A stretch of 64,000 nt of DNA from JAAYUJ01 sp963698165 (lineage in GTDB: Bacteria; Desulfobacterota; Syntrophobacteria; Syntrophobacterales; Syntrophobacteraceae). The DNA is taken from contig CAVOPT010000008.1 in NCBI GenBank assembly GCA_963698165.1, positions 124,001-188,000 on the forward strand, in the 5' to 3' direction. Of the stretch, positions 17,917 to 25,387 are shown piece after piece (position 1 is the stretch's first letter; the number at the start of each line of letters is the position of its first letter). Both the position numbers and the translations under genes were made by a program. The notes beneath the pieces are model-generated. The model was given only the letters and a program-made list of their open reading frames with translations, was not told where the DNA came from and did no database searches.

Positions 17917-18318
17917 TCATTTGTTCTCCATGGGGAAATCCGCCGCGTACCATTCATTCCATCCGCCCCTGAGGGCGTAAGTGTTGTTGAAGCCCAGCAT
18001 ACCCAGTTCCCGCGCCACGCGCAGGCTCGTCTCCTCATCCCTTCAGGAGCAGTAGAGAACGATGGTCGCATCCCTGGAATACTTCCTTGCCCAGGATTTG
18101 ACGTCTATGGGGTTTTCACGGACGGCGCCCTTGACCTTCAAGGGGCTCTTGTCGTACTGCCCGTGGAGGCGCACATCCAAGACGACGACGTCCTTTTTGC
18201 CCAGGAGAGCCTTGAGCTCCTCTTTGGACATTTTCTCTTCCCTGGCGCCACAAAGACAAACCGAAAGGAGCAACACCGCGACCAGGGTCAAAACCGGGGT
18301 GAAACAACGCTTGATCAT
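17917..18318 (-). CDS. Rhodanese-like selenoprotein (in-frame TGA read as selenocysteine)
   Basis: A 133-residue exported rhodanese-domain protein. The frame from the ATG at 18318 (GGAGG six bases before it) encodes a signal peptide or lipoprotein leader, then the VVLDVR motif, and reaches YCS followed by TGA at 18045-18043. Past the TGA the same frame continues with the rest of a rhodanese: RDEETSLRVA, then ALRGGWNEWYAADFP, ending in TGA at 17917. The TGA aligns with the second Cys of the YC.C motif of this subfamily, so Sec92 is the likely residue. A 7-bp hairpin with a GUG loop starts 17 bases after the TGA, fitting a bacterial SECIS. It lies between a peroxiredoxin and a PAS protein. Confidence 0.8.
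18009..18045 (-). promoter_or_regulatory. Candidate bacterial SECIS element with its UGA codon
   Basis: Immediately after the in-frame TGA (18045-18043) and 17 spacer bases, the mRNA can form a 7-bp stem (cctgcgc with gcgcggg, one G-U pair) closed by a gtg loop at 18018-18016. Bacterial SECIS hairpins have a loop with G near its start roughly 16-37 bases after UGA, which this meets. Function as an SelB site is inferred. Confidence 0.65.
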
Positions 18319-18463
18319 TTCCATCCTCCAGTGTTTCTCAGATGATTGATTCGCAGTCAATGGTCGGGAAGGGGCGCCCTTCCCGGTTCCAAGAGCCTAC
18401 CAGAACTTTTCGTGGGATTCGCCAAGGCTCCCTGGGTCCGCCCGAAACGATGGAAAGCCAGGA

Positions 18464-18536
18464 ACTCACCGCAGAGGGCGCTGGGATTGTCATCGAGATG
18501 CTTTCTCTCGGAGGTCTCAGCGTGCTTCAGGGTGAA
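18464..18536. repeat. Interspersed palindromic repeat, copy 2 (degenerate)
   Basis: Left arm ctcaccgcagagggcgctg, right arm containing ggtctcagcgtgcttcaggg; weaker pairing than the copies at 14932 and 41683. Located between the rhodanese and the peroxiredoxin. Confidence 0.5.
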
Positions 18537-18597
18537 ACGGAGAACTTGCCCGAGCAGGAAACCTTCCATGGAGTCTCTCTTGGGGTATGCGACCCCA

Positions 18598-19212
18598 TCA
18601 CTTCTTGAGCTTCTTCAGTTCCTCTCCGAGAATTTCGAGGTTGGGTGCGTCGTTGATGTCATGCACATCGATGTAGCGGATGATCCCCTTCCTGTCGATG
18701 ACGAAGAGGGCTCGCTCCGACGTCCCCGTGGACCGAAGAACACCATACTTGCCGGCCACATCCCCGTGGGGCCAGAAATCGGAGAGGACGGGAAACCACA
18801 CGCCCCCCATTTCCTCTGTCCAGGCGAAGAGTGTGGGGACGTTGTCCACGGTGATCCCGAGAAGAACCGCATCGTTTCGGTCAAAGAGCGCTTTGGCCAC
18901 TTTGTAGGCGGGCCACTGATCGGAGCACACGGGAGTCCATGCAGCGGGCACGAAGGAGAGCACCACGTTCTGCTTTCCCAGGTACTGGCCGAGGGAGACC
19001 TTTGGGCCCCCGATGGAAGGCAGGGTGAAATCCGGGGCCTTGTCCCCGACCTTGAGCCGGGTGTGGCTGTCCACGGGCTTGATCTGTCCCACCTCGTAAA
19101 CTTTCCCGCCCATTTTGCCCGATTTCTCCGCCGCTCCGCACAGGTTGGCAGTCCAGGGGAGAAAAACGATGGACATTGTGGCCAGAAGGACCTGTAATCT
19201 TCGGTTGTGCAT
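18598..19212 (-). CDS. Exported peroxiredoxin (AhpC/TSA family)
   Basis: A 204-residue thioredoxin-fold peroxidase. An N-terminal signal segment (VLLATMSIVFLPWTANLCGA) predicts export. The mature part shows KVGDKAPDFTLP and the peroxidatic Cys in FVPAAWTPVCSDQ. I see no second Cys in a resolving position, so it is probably a 1-Cys type or uses an external thiol partner. AAGGAG six bases before the ATG sets the start, dropping the longer upstream frame. It is divergent from the DsrE/octaheme operon and heads a minus-strand set with the rhodanese and the PAS protein, suggesting a periplasmic sulfur or peroxide response unit. Confidence 0.85.
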   Translation of the reverse strand: MHNRRLQVLLATMSIVFLPWTANLCGAAEKSGKMGGKVYEVGQIKPVDSHTRLKVGDKAPDFTLPSIGGPKVSLGQYLGKQNVVLSFVPAAWTPVCSDQWPAYKVAKALFDRNDAVLLGITVDNVPTLFAWTEEMGGVWFPVLSDFWPHGDVAGKYGVLRSTGTSERALFVIDRKGIIRYIDVHDINDAPNLEILGEELKKLKK

Positions 19213-19626
19213 GTTCTGCTCCTTCCATGGTGGAGTAATGCCCAGCTTAAAACCCGGCTTGTCACTATAACGCAGAACCCCAGCGGGCCAAAACCCCAAA
19301 TGCGAGGGATCCGGCGGCAACTCTTCGCCACCCTGAACCCTATTAGGCCCGCTCCCGACTTCTCACCCGTCTCCCGCTTTCATGGCGGAAAGTTTAAACA
19401 TATGTTTAATCATGTTAACGATCGGTTGACGGTTGTCACACGCAAGAGGGTGTGGGGATTCGTTGCACAAAGCCGTGGGTCTTGGGTCTGCGTCACCCTC
19501 GAATGGGTGGCACGTTAGTTGCCTCTGGTATCACGGGGTGCTCTCCGTGCACCGTGATCCGATCCCGAACATGCCGTTGCAGATGTCCCGGCATATCCAA
19601 CCAACTCTAATATGAAGGAGAATAAC
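19213..19626. other. Divergent intergenic region
   Basis: About 410 bases between the divergent peroxiredoxin and dsrE-like genes. It has the AT-rich palindrome listed at 19394-19409 and a TTGACG sequence at about 19426 that could be a -35 element without an obvious -10 partner. Promoters for both directions are expected here. Confidence 0.5.
19394..19409. promoter_or_regulatory. Perfect 16-bp palindrome, candidate operator
   Basis: The sequence ttaaacatatgtttaa equals its own reverse complement and sits in the region shared by the divergent peroxiredoxin and DsrE/octaheme promoters. Such sites bind dimeric repressors or activators; the protein is unknown. Confidence 0.5.
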
Positions 19627-19989
19627 GTGCAGAAACTACTCTTCGTGATTTCCAAGGGCTTTGAAAAGGCGGGAGGGGCGACCCGGGCCATGCAGTTCGC
19701 GGCCATCGCCGCGGACCAGGGATACCCGGTGGAGGTTTTTCTCATAGACGATGCCATCCACTGGGCTCAGATGGGAATGGCCGAAGGAATCCGCTCCACG
19801 ACGGGTGAGCACATGAAGGACATGCTGGACAAGCTCATCGACCGCAAGTGCCCCATCCACGTCTGCAAGGCCTGCGCGGACAAGCGCCTCATCGGTCCCG
19901 ACGAGCTCATTGAGGGCTCCAGGGTTTCCACCGCCACGGACCTGGTGAACATGTTGGGAAGTCCTGAATTCAAGGTGTTCACGTTTTGA
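19627..19989 (+). CDS. DsrE-like family protein
   Basis: A 120-residue protein of the DsrE/DsrF/TusD-like fold, small sulfur-carrier or sulfur-transfer related proteins. Visible features are LLFVISKGFEKAGGATRAMQ at the N-terminus, the VFLIDDA strand, and VCKACADKR near residue 84 with two Cys that could carry persulfide. An AAGGAG six bases before a GTG at 19627 argues for this start rather than the in-frame ATG at 19612, which overlaps the ribosome site. The octaheme cytochrome follows 35 bases later on the same strand, so a role in sulfur-oxyanion metabolism is plausible. Confidence 0.8.
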   Translation: MQKLLFVISKGFEKAGGATRAMQFAAIAADQGYPVEVFLIDDAIHWAQMGMAEGIRSTTGEHMKDMLDKLIDRKCPIHVCKACADKRLIGPDELIEGSRVSTATDLVNMLGSPEFKVFTF

Positions 19990-20024
19990 GGGTGCACCTG
20001 TGCGTGAGGTTTTAGGAGGTTTCC

Positions 20025-21677
20025 ATGAGAGGATTTCAACTCTGCATCCGCTGGGTGGCGCTGGTCGCCCTCGGTGCCGTGATCGGTCTCCCCCTTCAGG
20101 CCCGGGCCCAGGTCCGGGTGCTCGATGAGAACCAGGCGCCGGGGCGGGCCATGGCTCAGCAGGCGACCAAGGGGCGGGAGATCTGGATCACCGCCGATCA
20201 CTCCCTGCACCAGGCTCTCAAGAAGGACCTAAAATCGGGGCCTGAGGTCACGGAATCGTGCCTCTCCTGCCACGAGCTGGCTGCCGGTCAATTTCAGAAG
20301 ACCATCCACTGGACCTGGATGGACCCCAACGTGGACCCGGCCCTCAGGGTGGGCAAGGGCGGGTTCACCATGAACAACTTCTGCATCAGCCTCCTGTCCA
20401 ACGAACCGCGCTGCACCTCCTGTCACGCGGGCTACGGCTGGAAGGACAAGAGCTTCGACTTCTCCAATCCCCACAACGTGGACTGCCTGGTGTGTCACGA
20501 GCAAACGGGAACATACCAGAAGTTCCCGACGGGGGCCGGATTTCCCGTGGCGGAGCCCACCGTTTTCAAGGAAGACGGCAAAACCTTCAACCCCCCAGAG
20601 TGGAACAAGGTGGCCCAGAGCGTCGGCAGGCCGACGCGCCAGAACTGCGGAACCTGTCACTTCTTCGGGGGCGGCGGGGACGGGGTGAAGCACGGGGACA
20701 TGGACTCATCCCTCATGAAGCCCAACAAGGAGTTGGACGTCCACATGGGAGTCGACGGCCAGAACTTCGATTGTGTGCGCTGCCACACCACGAGGGTGCA
20801 CCACGTTGCGGGCCGCATCTATGCCACTCCGGCGGCAAAAGACCGCAAGAGCCTCATCGAGGACGACCTCACCCCGAAGATCATGTGTGAATCGTGCCAC
20901 TCCCGCACTCCGCACAAGCCGGGGGTCAAGGCCAACGACCACACGGACAAGGTGGCTTGCCAGAGCTGCCACATCCCGACGTTTGCCCGGGTGAACCCGA
21001 CGAAGATGTGGTGGGACTGGTCCAAGGCGGGACAGATGAAGGACGGACAGCCCTACAAGGAGAAGGACGACCTCGGCAAGCCCAAGTACGACAGCAAGAA
21101 AGGGGAGTTCCAGTGGGCCAGGAACGTGACCCCTGAGTACTTCTGGTTCAATGGGTCCATCAGCAACCTGACCGCCAAGGACACCATCGATCCGAGGGGT
21201 GTGGTCAAGATCAGCTACCCCGTCGGGGACATGGACGACTCCAACTCCCGGATCTTCCCCTTCAAGGTCCATCGTGGCAGGCAGCCGTACGACAAGGTGA
21301 ACAAGAACCTTCTGATTCCCCGCCTCTTCGGCAAGGAAGGCACGGGGGCCTACTGGGCCGAATACGACTGGCAGAAGGCCGCCGTCAGCGGCATGCAGTA
21401 TGCCGGCCTGACCTTCAGCGGGGAGATGGACTTCGTGGACACGAGCTATGTCTTCCCCATCACCCACATGGTCGCGCCAAAGGACAAAGCCCTGCAGTGC
21501 CAGGAATGCCATTCCAGGAACGGGCGCCTCCAGAACCTCACCGGATTCTACATGCCGGGCCGCGATGCCAACCGGCCCGTCGAGACCATTGGATGGATCG
21601 TCGTGCTGGGTTCCCTGGTGGGCGTTTTCTTCCACGGTCTTGGCCGGTTCATCACGCGTGGCAGAAAGGAGGGTTGA
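20025..21677 (+). CDS. Octaheme c-type cytochrome, tetrathionate reductase (Otr) family
   Basis: A 550-residue periplasmic multiheme protein with eight CxxCH motifs: CLSCH, CTSCH, CLVCH, CGTCH, CVRCH, CESCH, CQSCH and CQECH. A signal peptide (LVALGAVIGLPLQARA) begins it and a C-terminal membrane helix (TIGWIVVLGSLVGVFFHGL) ends it. The heme count, spacing and length match the octaheme tetrathionate reductase family, whose Shewanella member reduces tetrathionate, nitrite and hydroxylamine in vitro. The true substrate here is open. AGGAGG before the ATG supports the start. A cytochrome b gene follows after 3 bases and would connect it to the quinone pool. Confidence 0.9.
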   Translation: MRGFQLCIRWVALVALGAVIGLPLQARAQVRVLDENQAPGRAMAQQATKGREIWITADHSLHQALKKDLKSGPEVTESCLSCHELAAGQFQKTIHWTWMDPNVDPALRVGKGGFTMNNFCISLLSNEPRCTSCHAGYGWKDKSFDFSNPHNVDCLVCHEQTGTYQKFPTGAGFPVAEPTVFKEDGKTFNPPEWNKVAQSVGRPTRQNCGTCHFFGGGGDGVKHGDMDSSLMKPNKELDVHMGVDGQNFDCVRCHTTRVHHVAGRIYATPAAKDRKSLIEDDLTPKIMCESCHSRTPHKPGVKANDHTDKVACQSCHIPTFARVNPTKMWWDWSKAGQMKDGQPYKEKDDLGKPKYDSKKGEFQWARNVTPEYFWFNGSISNLTAKDTIDPRGVVKISYPVGDMDDSNSRIFPFKVHRGRQPYDKVNKNLLIPRLFGKEGTGAYWAEYDWQKAAVSGMQYAGLTFSGEMDFVDTSYVFPITHMVAPKDKALQCQECHSRNGRLQNLTGFYMPGRDANRPVETIGWIVVLGSLVGVFFHGLGRFITRGRKEG

Positions 21678-21680
21678 TCC

Positions 21681-22361
21681 ATGACGACGTGCAGCATGGT
21701 CAACGTCTATCTCTACACACGCTACGAGCGTTTCTGGCACTGGCTCCAAACTTCTCTCATCCTACTTTTGCTGATCACGGGTTTTGAAGTCAAAGGGCTC
21801 TTCACCCTATTCGGGTTCAAGACGGCCACCGAGATCCACGAATACACCGGGCTCACGTGGCTCATCGCCTTTGCCTTCTTTGTGTTCTGGCTCCTCACGA
21901 CGGGGGAATGGCGCCAGTACATCCCCACCACCAGGAAAATGTTTGCGGTGGTTCGCTACTACACCTACGGCATCTTCCGGGGGGAATCCCATCCCTTTCC
22001 CAAGCGCAGGGACGCCAAGCACAACCCACTTCAGCGCCTGGTGTACCTGTCCCTGGCGGCGGCCTTGCTCCCCGTCCAGATGTTGACCGGGTTCCTCTAC
22101 TGGGGTTACAATTCCTGGGGTGACTGGGGTCTCGGCTGGCTCGCCCTCAACGTCATCGCCACGATCCACCTGGCCGGGGCGTTCGGAATCCTTTCGTTTC
22201 TTGTGGTGCACCTCTACATGATCACGACGGGCCGCACCGTTTTCGCCCACACCCGGGCCATGATCAGCGGCTGGGAAGAAGTGGAAACGGGGACGGAAAT
22301 CGAGGATTGGGAGCGCAAGGAACGCAGGGAAGCGACGCCCGCCTGCTCAGCGGAGGCGTGA
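21681..22361 (+). CDS. Di-heme cytochrome b membrane subunit
   Basis: A 226-residue membrane protein with about four helices and paired histidines: RFWHWLQTSLILLLLITG, EIHEYTGLTWLIAFAFF, LVYLSLAAALLPVQMLTG and IATIHLAGAFGILSFLVVHLY. This is the thiosulfate-reductase/hydrogenase type cytochrome b that passes electrons between quinol and periplasmic cytochromes. It follows the octaheme gene by 3 bases, so the pair is probably a quinol-linked reductase. The hydrophilic C-terminal tail is unremarkable. Confidence 0.85.
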   Translation: MTTCSMVNVYLYTRYERFWHWLQTSLILLLLITGFEVKGLFTLFGFKTATEIHEYTGLTWLIAFAFFVFWLLTTGEWRQYIPTTRKMFAVVRYYTYGIFRGESHPFPKRRDAKHNPLQRLVYLSLAAALLPVQMLTGFLYWGYNSWGDWGLGWLALNVIATIHLAGAFGILSFLVVHLYMITTGRTVFAHTRAMISGWEEVETGTEIEDWERKERREATPACSAEA

Positions 22362-22391
22362 CTTTTCGGCGGCCATCCGACCCCGGCCGCC

Positions 22392-22580
22392 GAGAGGGTG
22401 TTAAAAAAAGGTCCTGTAAGCCAAGGGCCCCGTTACGGCGTTGTAAGGATGTGGTGTCGTCCAACATGTGAAAAGGGCACAAGGCCCTATGCTACAACAT
22501 CCGTAGTCTAGCCCCTCGTGGGCGTTGGGTTCCGATCCGCAACCATGTGGGGTTGCGACGGCTTTTTAGACACCCTCTGA
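22392..22580. mobile_element. MITE-like element, copy 1
   Basis: A 189-base non-coding unit with imperfect terminal inverted repeats: gagagggtgttaaaaaa on the left and the complement of ttttagacaccctctga on the right. The middle shares the blocks gggcacaaggccc and tagcccctcgtgggcgt with 59265-59446. It fills the gap between the cytochrome b and rubrerythrin-like genes. Size, terminal repeats and lack of a gene fit a miniature transposable element. Confidence 0.6.
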
Positions 22581-22605
22581 AACAGCCGCTTTCGGGACCT
22601 TCAGA

Positions 22606-23121
22606 TCACTCCACCCGCTGGAACTTCTCAGGCAGGGCCCGGCAGACGGGGCAGTGCTCGGGGACGTTTTCACGAGCGATGAAGCCGCAGATCTGGCAGA
22701 CCTGATATGCAGACACCTCCCTTTCCGGGGACTTGCCAAGGAGTCCGAGGTGGTTGCGGGAGGTGCGCAGAAACTGGTCGATGAGTCCCCGGGCAGGTCC
22801 TTCGGCGCTTTCCAGCATGGCCTTGTAGGCAAGGACGGCTTCCTCGAGGAACTGGCTCGCCCCGTTCAGATTCTCGTCCGTCGTCGAGGTCTTCCCACGC
22901 AACACCATGAGGGCCTTGTTCCAGTGGACCCGCTCTGCCATGGCCAAGGCGCGGAAAAGCCTTGCCTGGCCCGTTCTTCCATCGGCCTGAGCCCTGAGGG
23001 CGGCGATCTCGTGCCGGGCTGCCGCCAGGGCTTCCATCACAAAAGCCCTGGCGAGATCCCGCAAATCCTGGGCGCCCTGGCGAGATTCATCGGTGTGCTC
23101 CCGAGGCGTCTTCTCCTGCAT
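22606..23121 (-). CDS. Rubrerythrin-like protein with C-terminal rubredoxin-like domain
   Basis: A 171-residue protein: a four-helix rubrerythrin-like domain followed by a rubredoxin-like iron site (VCQICGFI...PEHCPVCRA, Cys pairs near residues 141-144 and 155-158). In the diiron domain one helix keeps AERVH, but the position corresponding to the last E..H reads SRNH, so the diiron centre may be altered. Rubrerythrins reduce hydrogen peroxide in anaerobes. AAGGGG before the ATG at 23121 sets the start; the longer upstream frame lies in a palindromic repeat. Divergent from the azoreductase gene. Confidence 0.78.
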   Translation of the reverse strand: MQEKTPREHTDESRQGAQDLRDLARAFVMEALAAARHEIAALRAQADGRTGQARLFRALAMAERVHWNKALMVLRGKTSTTDENLNGASQFLEEAVLAYKAMLESAEGPARGLIDQFLRTSRNHLGLLGKSPEREVSAYQVCQICGFIARENVPEHCPVCRALPEKFQRVE

Positions 23122-23486
23122 CGCTTTATCCCCTTCGTGTCTCTGGAAAGTCACTTCACCGCCGAGCACGCGGAACTCGCTGAGAGAAAAAGATGTGCAG
23201 GACAAACCTGCGCGTTCTGGCCGCTCTCTGCCGTGGACAAATCAGCAATCCGTGAAAAGCGGTTTTGGCCAGTGTGCCGGCCACGGGAGCCTATACCCTT
23301 TCACCTGTCCTGTCACCAGGTTTGCAAGAGCGGACCGTGACGGTGCGGGAACCCTCGGTGGTGATCGCTGCATACTTCTGGAATCGGGGGCGCGGGTGGA
23401 GACACCGTCGAACGGATCTGGCGGAAATCTCCTCCAGTGATTAATTATCGCTGAAATATCTTAAATCACAGACAGGAGGTGTGAAC
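23122..23486. other. Divergent intergenic region with palindromic repeat
   Basis: About 365 bases between the rubrerythrin-like and azoreductase genes. It holds the palindromic repeat at 23154-23236 and an AT-rich stretch around 23441-23469 with short inverted ends gtgatt/aatcac that may include the azoreductase promoter. No gene is seen. Confidence 0.45.
23154..23236. repeat. Interspersed palindromic repeat, copy 3
   Basis: Left arm cttcaccgccgagcacgcgg with an aactcgctgagag continuation; right arm ggccgctctctgccgtgg. Same type as 14932 and 41683. Confidence 0.55.
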
Positions 23487-24111
23487 ATGGCCACAGTGCT
23501 CCACATACAGGCAAGTCCCATGGGGGATCTCTCGTATTCCAAGCGGTTGGCGAGGGCCTTCCTGGATTCCTACGGGTCTGCCCACAGGGAAGACCGGATT
23601 GTGACTCTTGACTTGTGGAAGGAAACACTGCCCCCTTTCGATTTTGTCGCGGCGTCGGGCAAGTACAAGATCATTCGTGGGATGCCTCACAGCGAGGAAG
23701 AGGCGTCGGCATGGAAGAAGGGTTTTGGAGATGATCGACCAGTTCAAGGGGGTGGACAAGGTTGTGGTTTCCACGGGCATGTGGAATTTTTCAATTCCTT
23801 ATCGGCTGAAGCAGTACCTCGATGTGATTGTCCAGCCGGGGCACACCTTCGGCTTTGACCCGGAAAAAGGCTACTTCGGGATGGTTACCGGAAAACCCCT
23901 GATGCTGCTCCTTGCAAGCGGGGGAGAGTACCCGGAGGGTACCCCGGGAGGCCAGTTTGATTACCAGAAGCCCTATCTGGAAATGATCTTCCGGTTCATG
24001 GGTTTTACCGATGTTCGCACCCTGAGAAGCGAGGGAACCCTCGGACCCGGTGCCGAGACCAATCACGCCGCAGCCGAGGCGGCTGCAATCGCGGCTGCAA
24101 AGGAATTTTAG
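23487..24111 (+). CDS. azoR: FMN-dependent NADH-azoreductase-like protein, frameshifted
   Basis: Flavodoxin-fold quinone/azo reductase of the AzoR type. The first frame gives the FMN-binding start (LHIQASPMGDLSYSKRLA) to about residue 77 (SEEEASAW); the rest of the protein continues in the next frame from MIDQFKGVDKVVVSTGMWNFSIP through LLLASGG to NHAAAEAAA. One base too many lies around 23716-23722 (tggaagaaggg). The joined product would be about 207 residues, normal for the family. The break is either a real inactivating mutation or a read error in an A/G run. GGAGGT before the ATG at 23487 is a strong ribosome site. Confidence 0.75.
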
Positions 24112-24147
24112 AGAAATCCACACCGGGGCGACGATGTTCGGTTGAAA

Positions 24148-24540
24148 TCAGGACACGTCTCTCCTGTAGGCGACACACTTTATTTCCACCTGTGCTCCGC
24201 GGGGAAGCCCTTTCACTTCCACGACGGCCCGAGACGGTTTGTGGTTTTGGAAGAAGGCGGCGTAGATCTCGTTGAAGGTCGCAAACTGGGTGATGTCAGT
24301 TAGGAAGACATCGACGGATACCACGTCGGTGAGGGCGAACCCGGCGGCGGCGAGGATTTCGCCCAGGTTCCTCAGGGCCTGGCGGGCCTGGTCGGGAAGG
24401 GAATTGCCGCTCAACTCGCCGGTGCCCGGAACGAGGGCGATTTGGCCGCTGACGTAAAGCCAAGGTCCAACTCTCACGGCCTGGGAATAGGGTCCTATGG
24501 CCGCGGGGGCTTTGTCTGTCGCGATGTGGTCGAGTGTCAT
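24148..24540 (-). CDS. ridA: RidA family imine deaminase
   Basis: A 130-residue RidA/YjgF protein, which hydrolyses reactive enamines and imines released by PLP enzymes. The family signature is complete: AIGPYSQAV near residue 14, LYVSGQI, QARQALRNLGEIL, VSVDVFLTDI, and the conserved Arg in PSRAVVEVKGLPRGAQVEIKCVA. It is a cytoplasmic trimer in relatives. The gene stands alone, facing the azoreductase gene tail to tail. Confidence 0.92.
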   Translation of the reverse strand: MTLDHIATDKAPAAIGPYSQAVRVGPWLYVSGQIALVPGTGELSGNSLPDQARQALRNLGEILAAAGFALTDVVSVDVFLTDITQFATFNEIYAAFFQNHKPSRAVVEVKGLPRGAQVEIKCVAYRRDVS

Positions 24541-24740
24541 CGTCGGTCTCCAGTTGTGTCCTCGATTGTGTTCTTGACGGGGTCATTCAAGGTGATGGAG
24601 CGTTTTCGGGGATATTACAGAAATTCTGCGTTTCTCGCCACCGGTGATCGGGTCCCTTTTCGTAGGCGGAGGCCCCTTGAGCATGGGTTGAGCGGGCGGG
24701 ACTTCGAGTATGAAACCGAAAGCCTCCGGCATTCTCAAAG

Positions 24741-24772
24741 GCCGAGGGCGGATGGGCTGACCCGCCCTCGGC
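24741..24772 (-). terminator. Hairpin downstream of the 84-codon gene
   Basis: A perfect 11-bp stem (gccgagggcgg with ccgccctcggc) with a 10-base loop, located after the stop of the minus-strand gene ending at 24840. There is no T-run, so termination is only a possibility. Confidence 0.35.
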
Positions 24773-24839
24773 GCGGAAGCCAGGCTTCGGGACCTCTCTG
24801 CGTGAAATATGCCCGAGGCGTGAATCGGGAACCCCGGAT

Positions 24840-25088
24840 CTAGCCGGAGGTCTCGAAGTTCTTCATGAACTGGCTGATCTGAACCCCCAGGTAGACGCAC
24901 TGAATGCCGTCGAGGCAAGCATCGGCGTCTTTCTTCTCCAGGTGGGTCCGCATCCCGTGTGACCCCTTGCTCAGTTCCACAATCCACGCGTCCTTCTTGT
25001 CGTCAAAGCACGCCGCCAGGTTCAAACCGTGCTTGTCGATTTCGGGGTACATTTCTCGGAGTTTGGCTTCCAATGTTTTGTTATCCAT
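24840..25088 (-). CDS. Small conserved-looking hypothetical protein
   Basis: An 82-residue soluble protein beginning MDNKTLEAKLREMYPEI. It has a helical N-terminus, a central strand with CFDDKKDAWIVEL, a helix with DADACLDGIQC, and ends KNFETSG. I do not recognise the family. The ATG at 25088 has GGAGG six bases ahead, so it is preferred over the ATG two codons upstream that overlaps the ribosome site. A hairpin follows at 24741. The composition and ribosome site make a real gene likely. Confidence 0.65.
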   Translation of the reverse strand: MDNKTLEAKLREMYPEIDKHGLNLAACFDDKKDAWIVELSKGSHGMRTHLEKKDADACLDGIQCVYLGVQISQFMKNFETSG

Positions 25089-25094
25089 GCTCAT

Positions 25095-25387
25095 CCCTCC
25101 CTCGTCGCTCAGGGTTCTCGGATTAGTGCGATTGGCCTCTTTCGATGGGCCTCATTTTCTTCCCCAGAACATAATCATTGACCGTCGGGATTTTGAGGAG
25201 TCCCGACGGATCTGCCGCACTTTTTGTGTGTGTCACCGGGAAAAATCGTTGTTGCCATGGGTGGAGGTTGACTCTATTATGCATTCGTCCAGACCGGGGG
25301 ATGATGCCCCCGTGAGCGCGCATTCCGGGCTGTAGTATCGGCATTACTCCAGAGGACCCTGGTGCCAGGATTCCGGAAGAAGACAAC
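25095..25387. other. Divergent intergenic region
   Basis: About 290 bases between the 84-codon gene and the glycosyltransferase operon; no gene or strong structure is visible. Promoters for both directions are expected. Confidence 0.35.

Noticed and set aside
20706..21749. Open frame of 347 codons on the minus strand
   Set aside because: Antisense to the octaheme cytochrome; eight CxxCH motifs on the plus strand decide the coding strand.
23712..23858. Selenocysteine or programmed frameshift in azoR
   Set aside because: No UGA joins the two halves; the halves are in different frames with no slippery heptamer or stimulating hairpin that I can see, so a plain indel is simpler.
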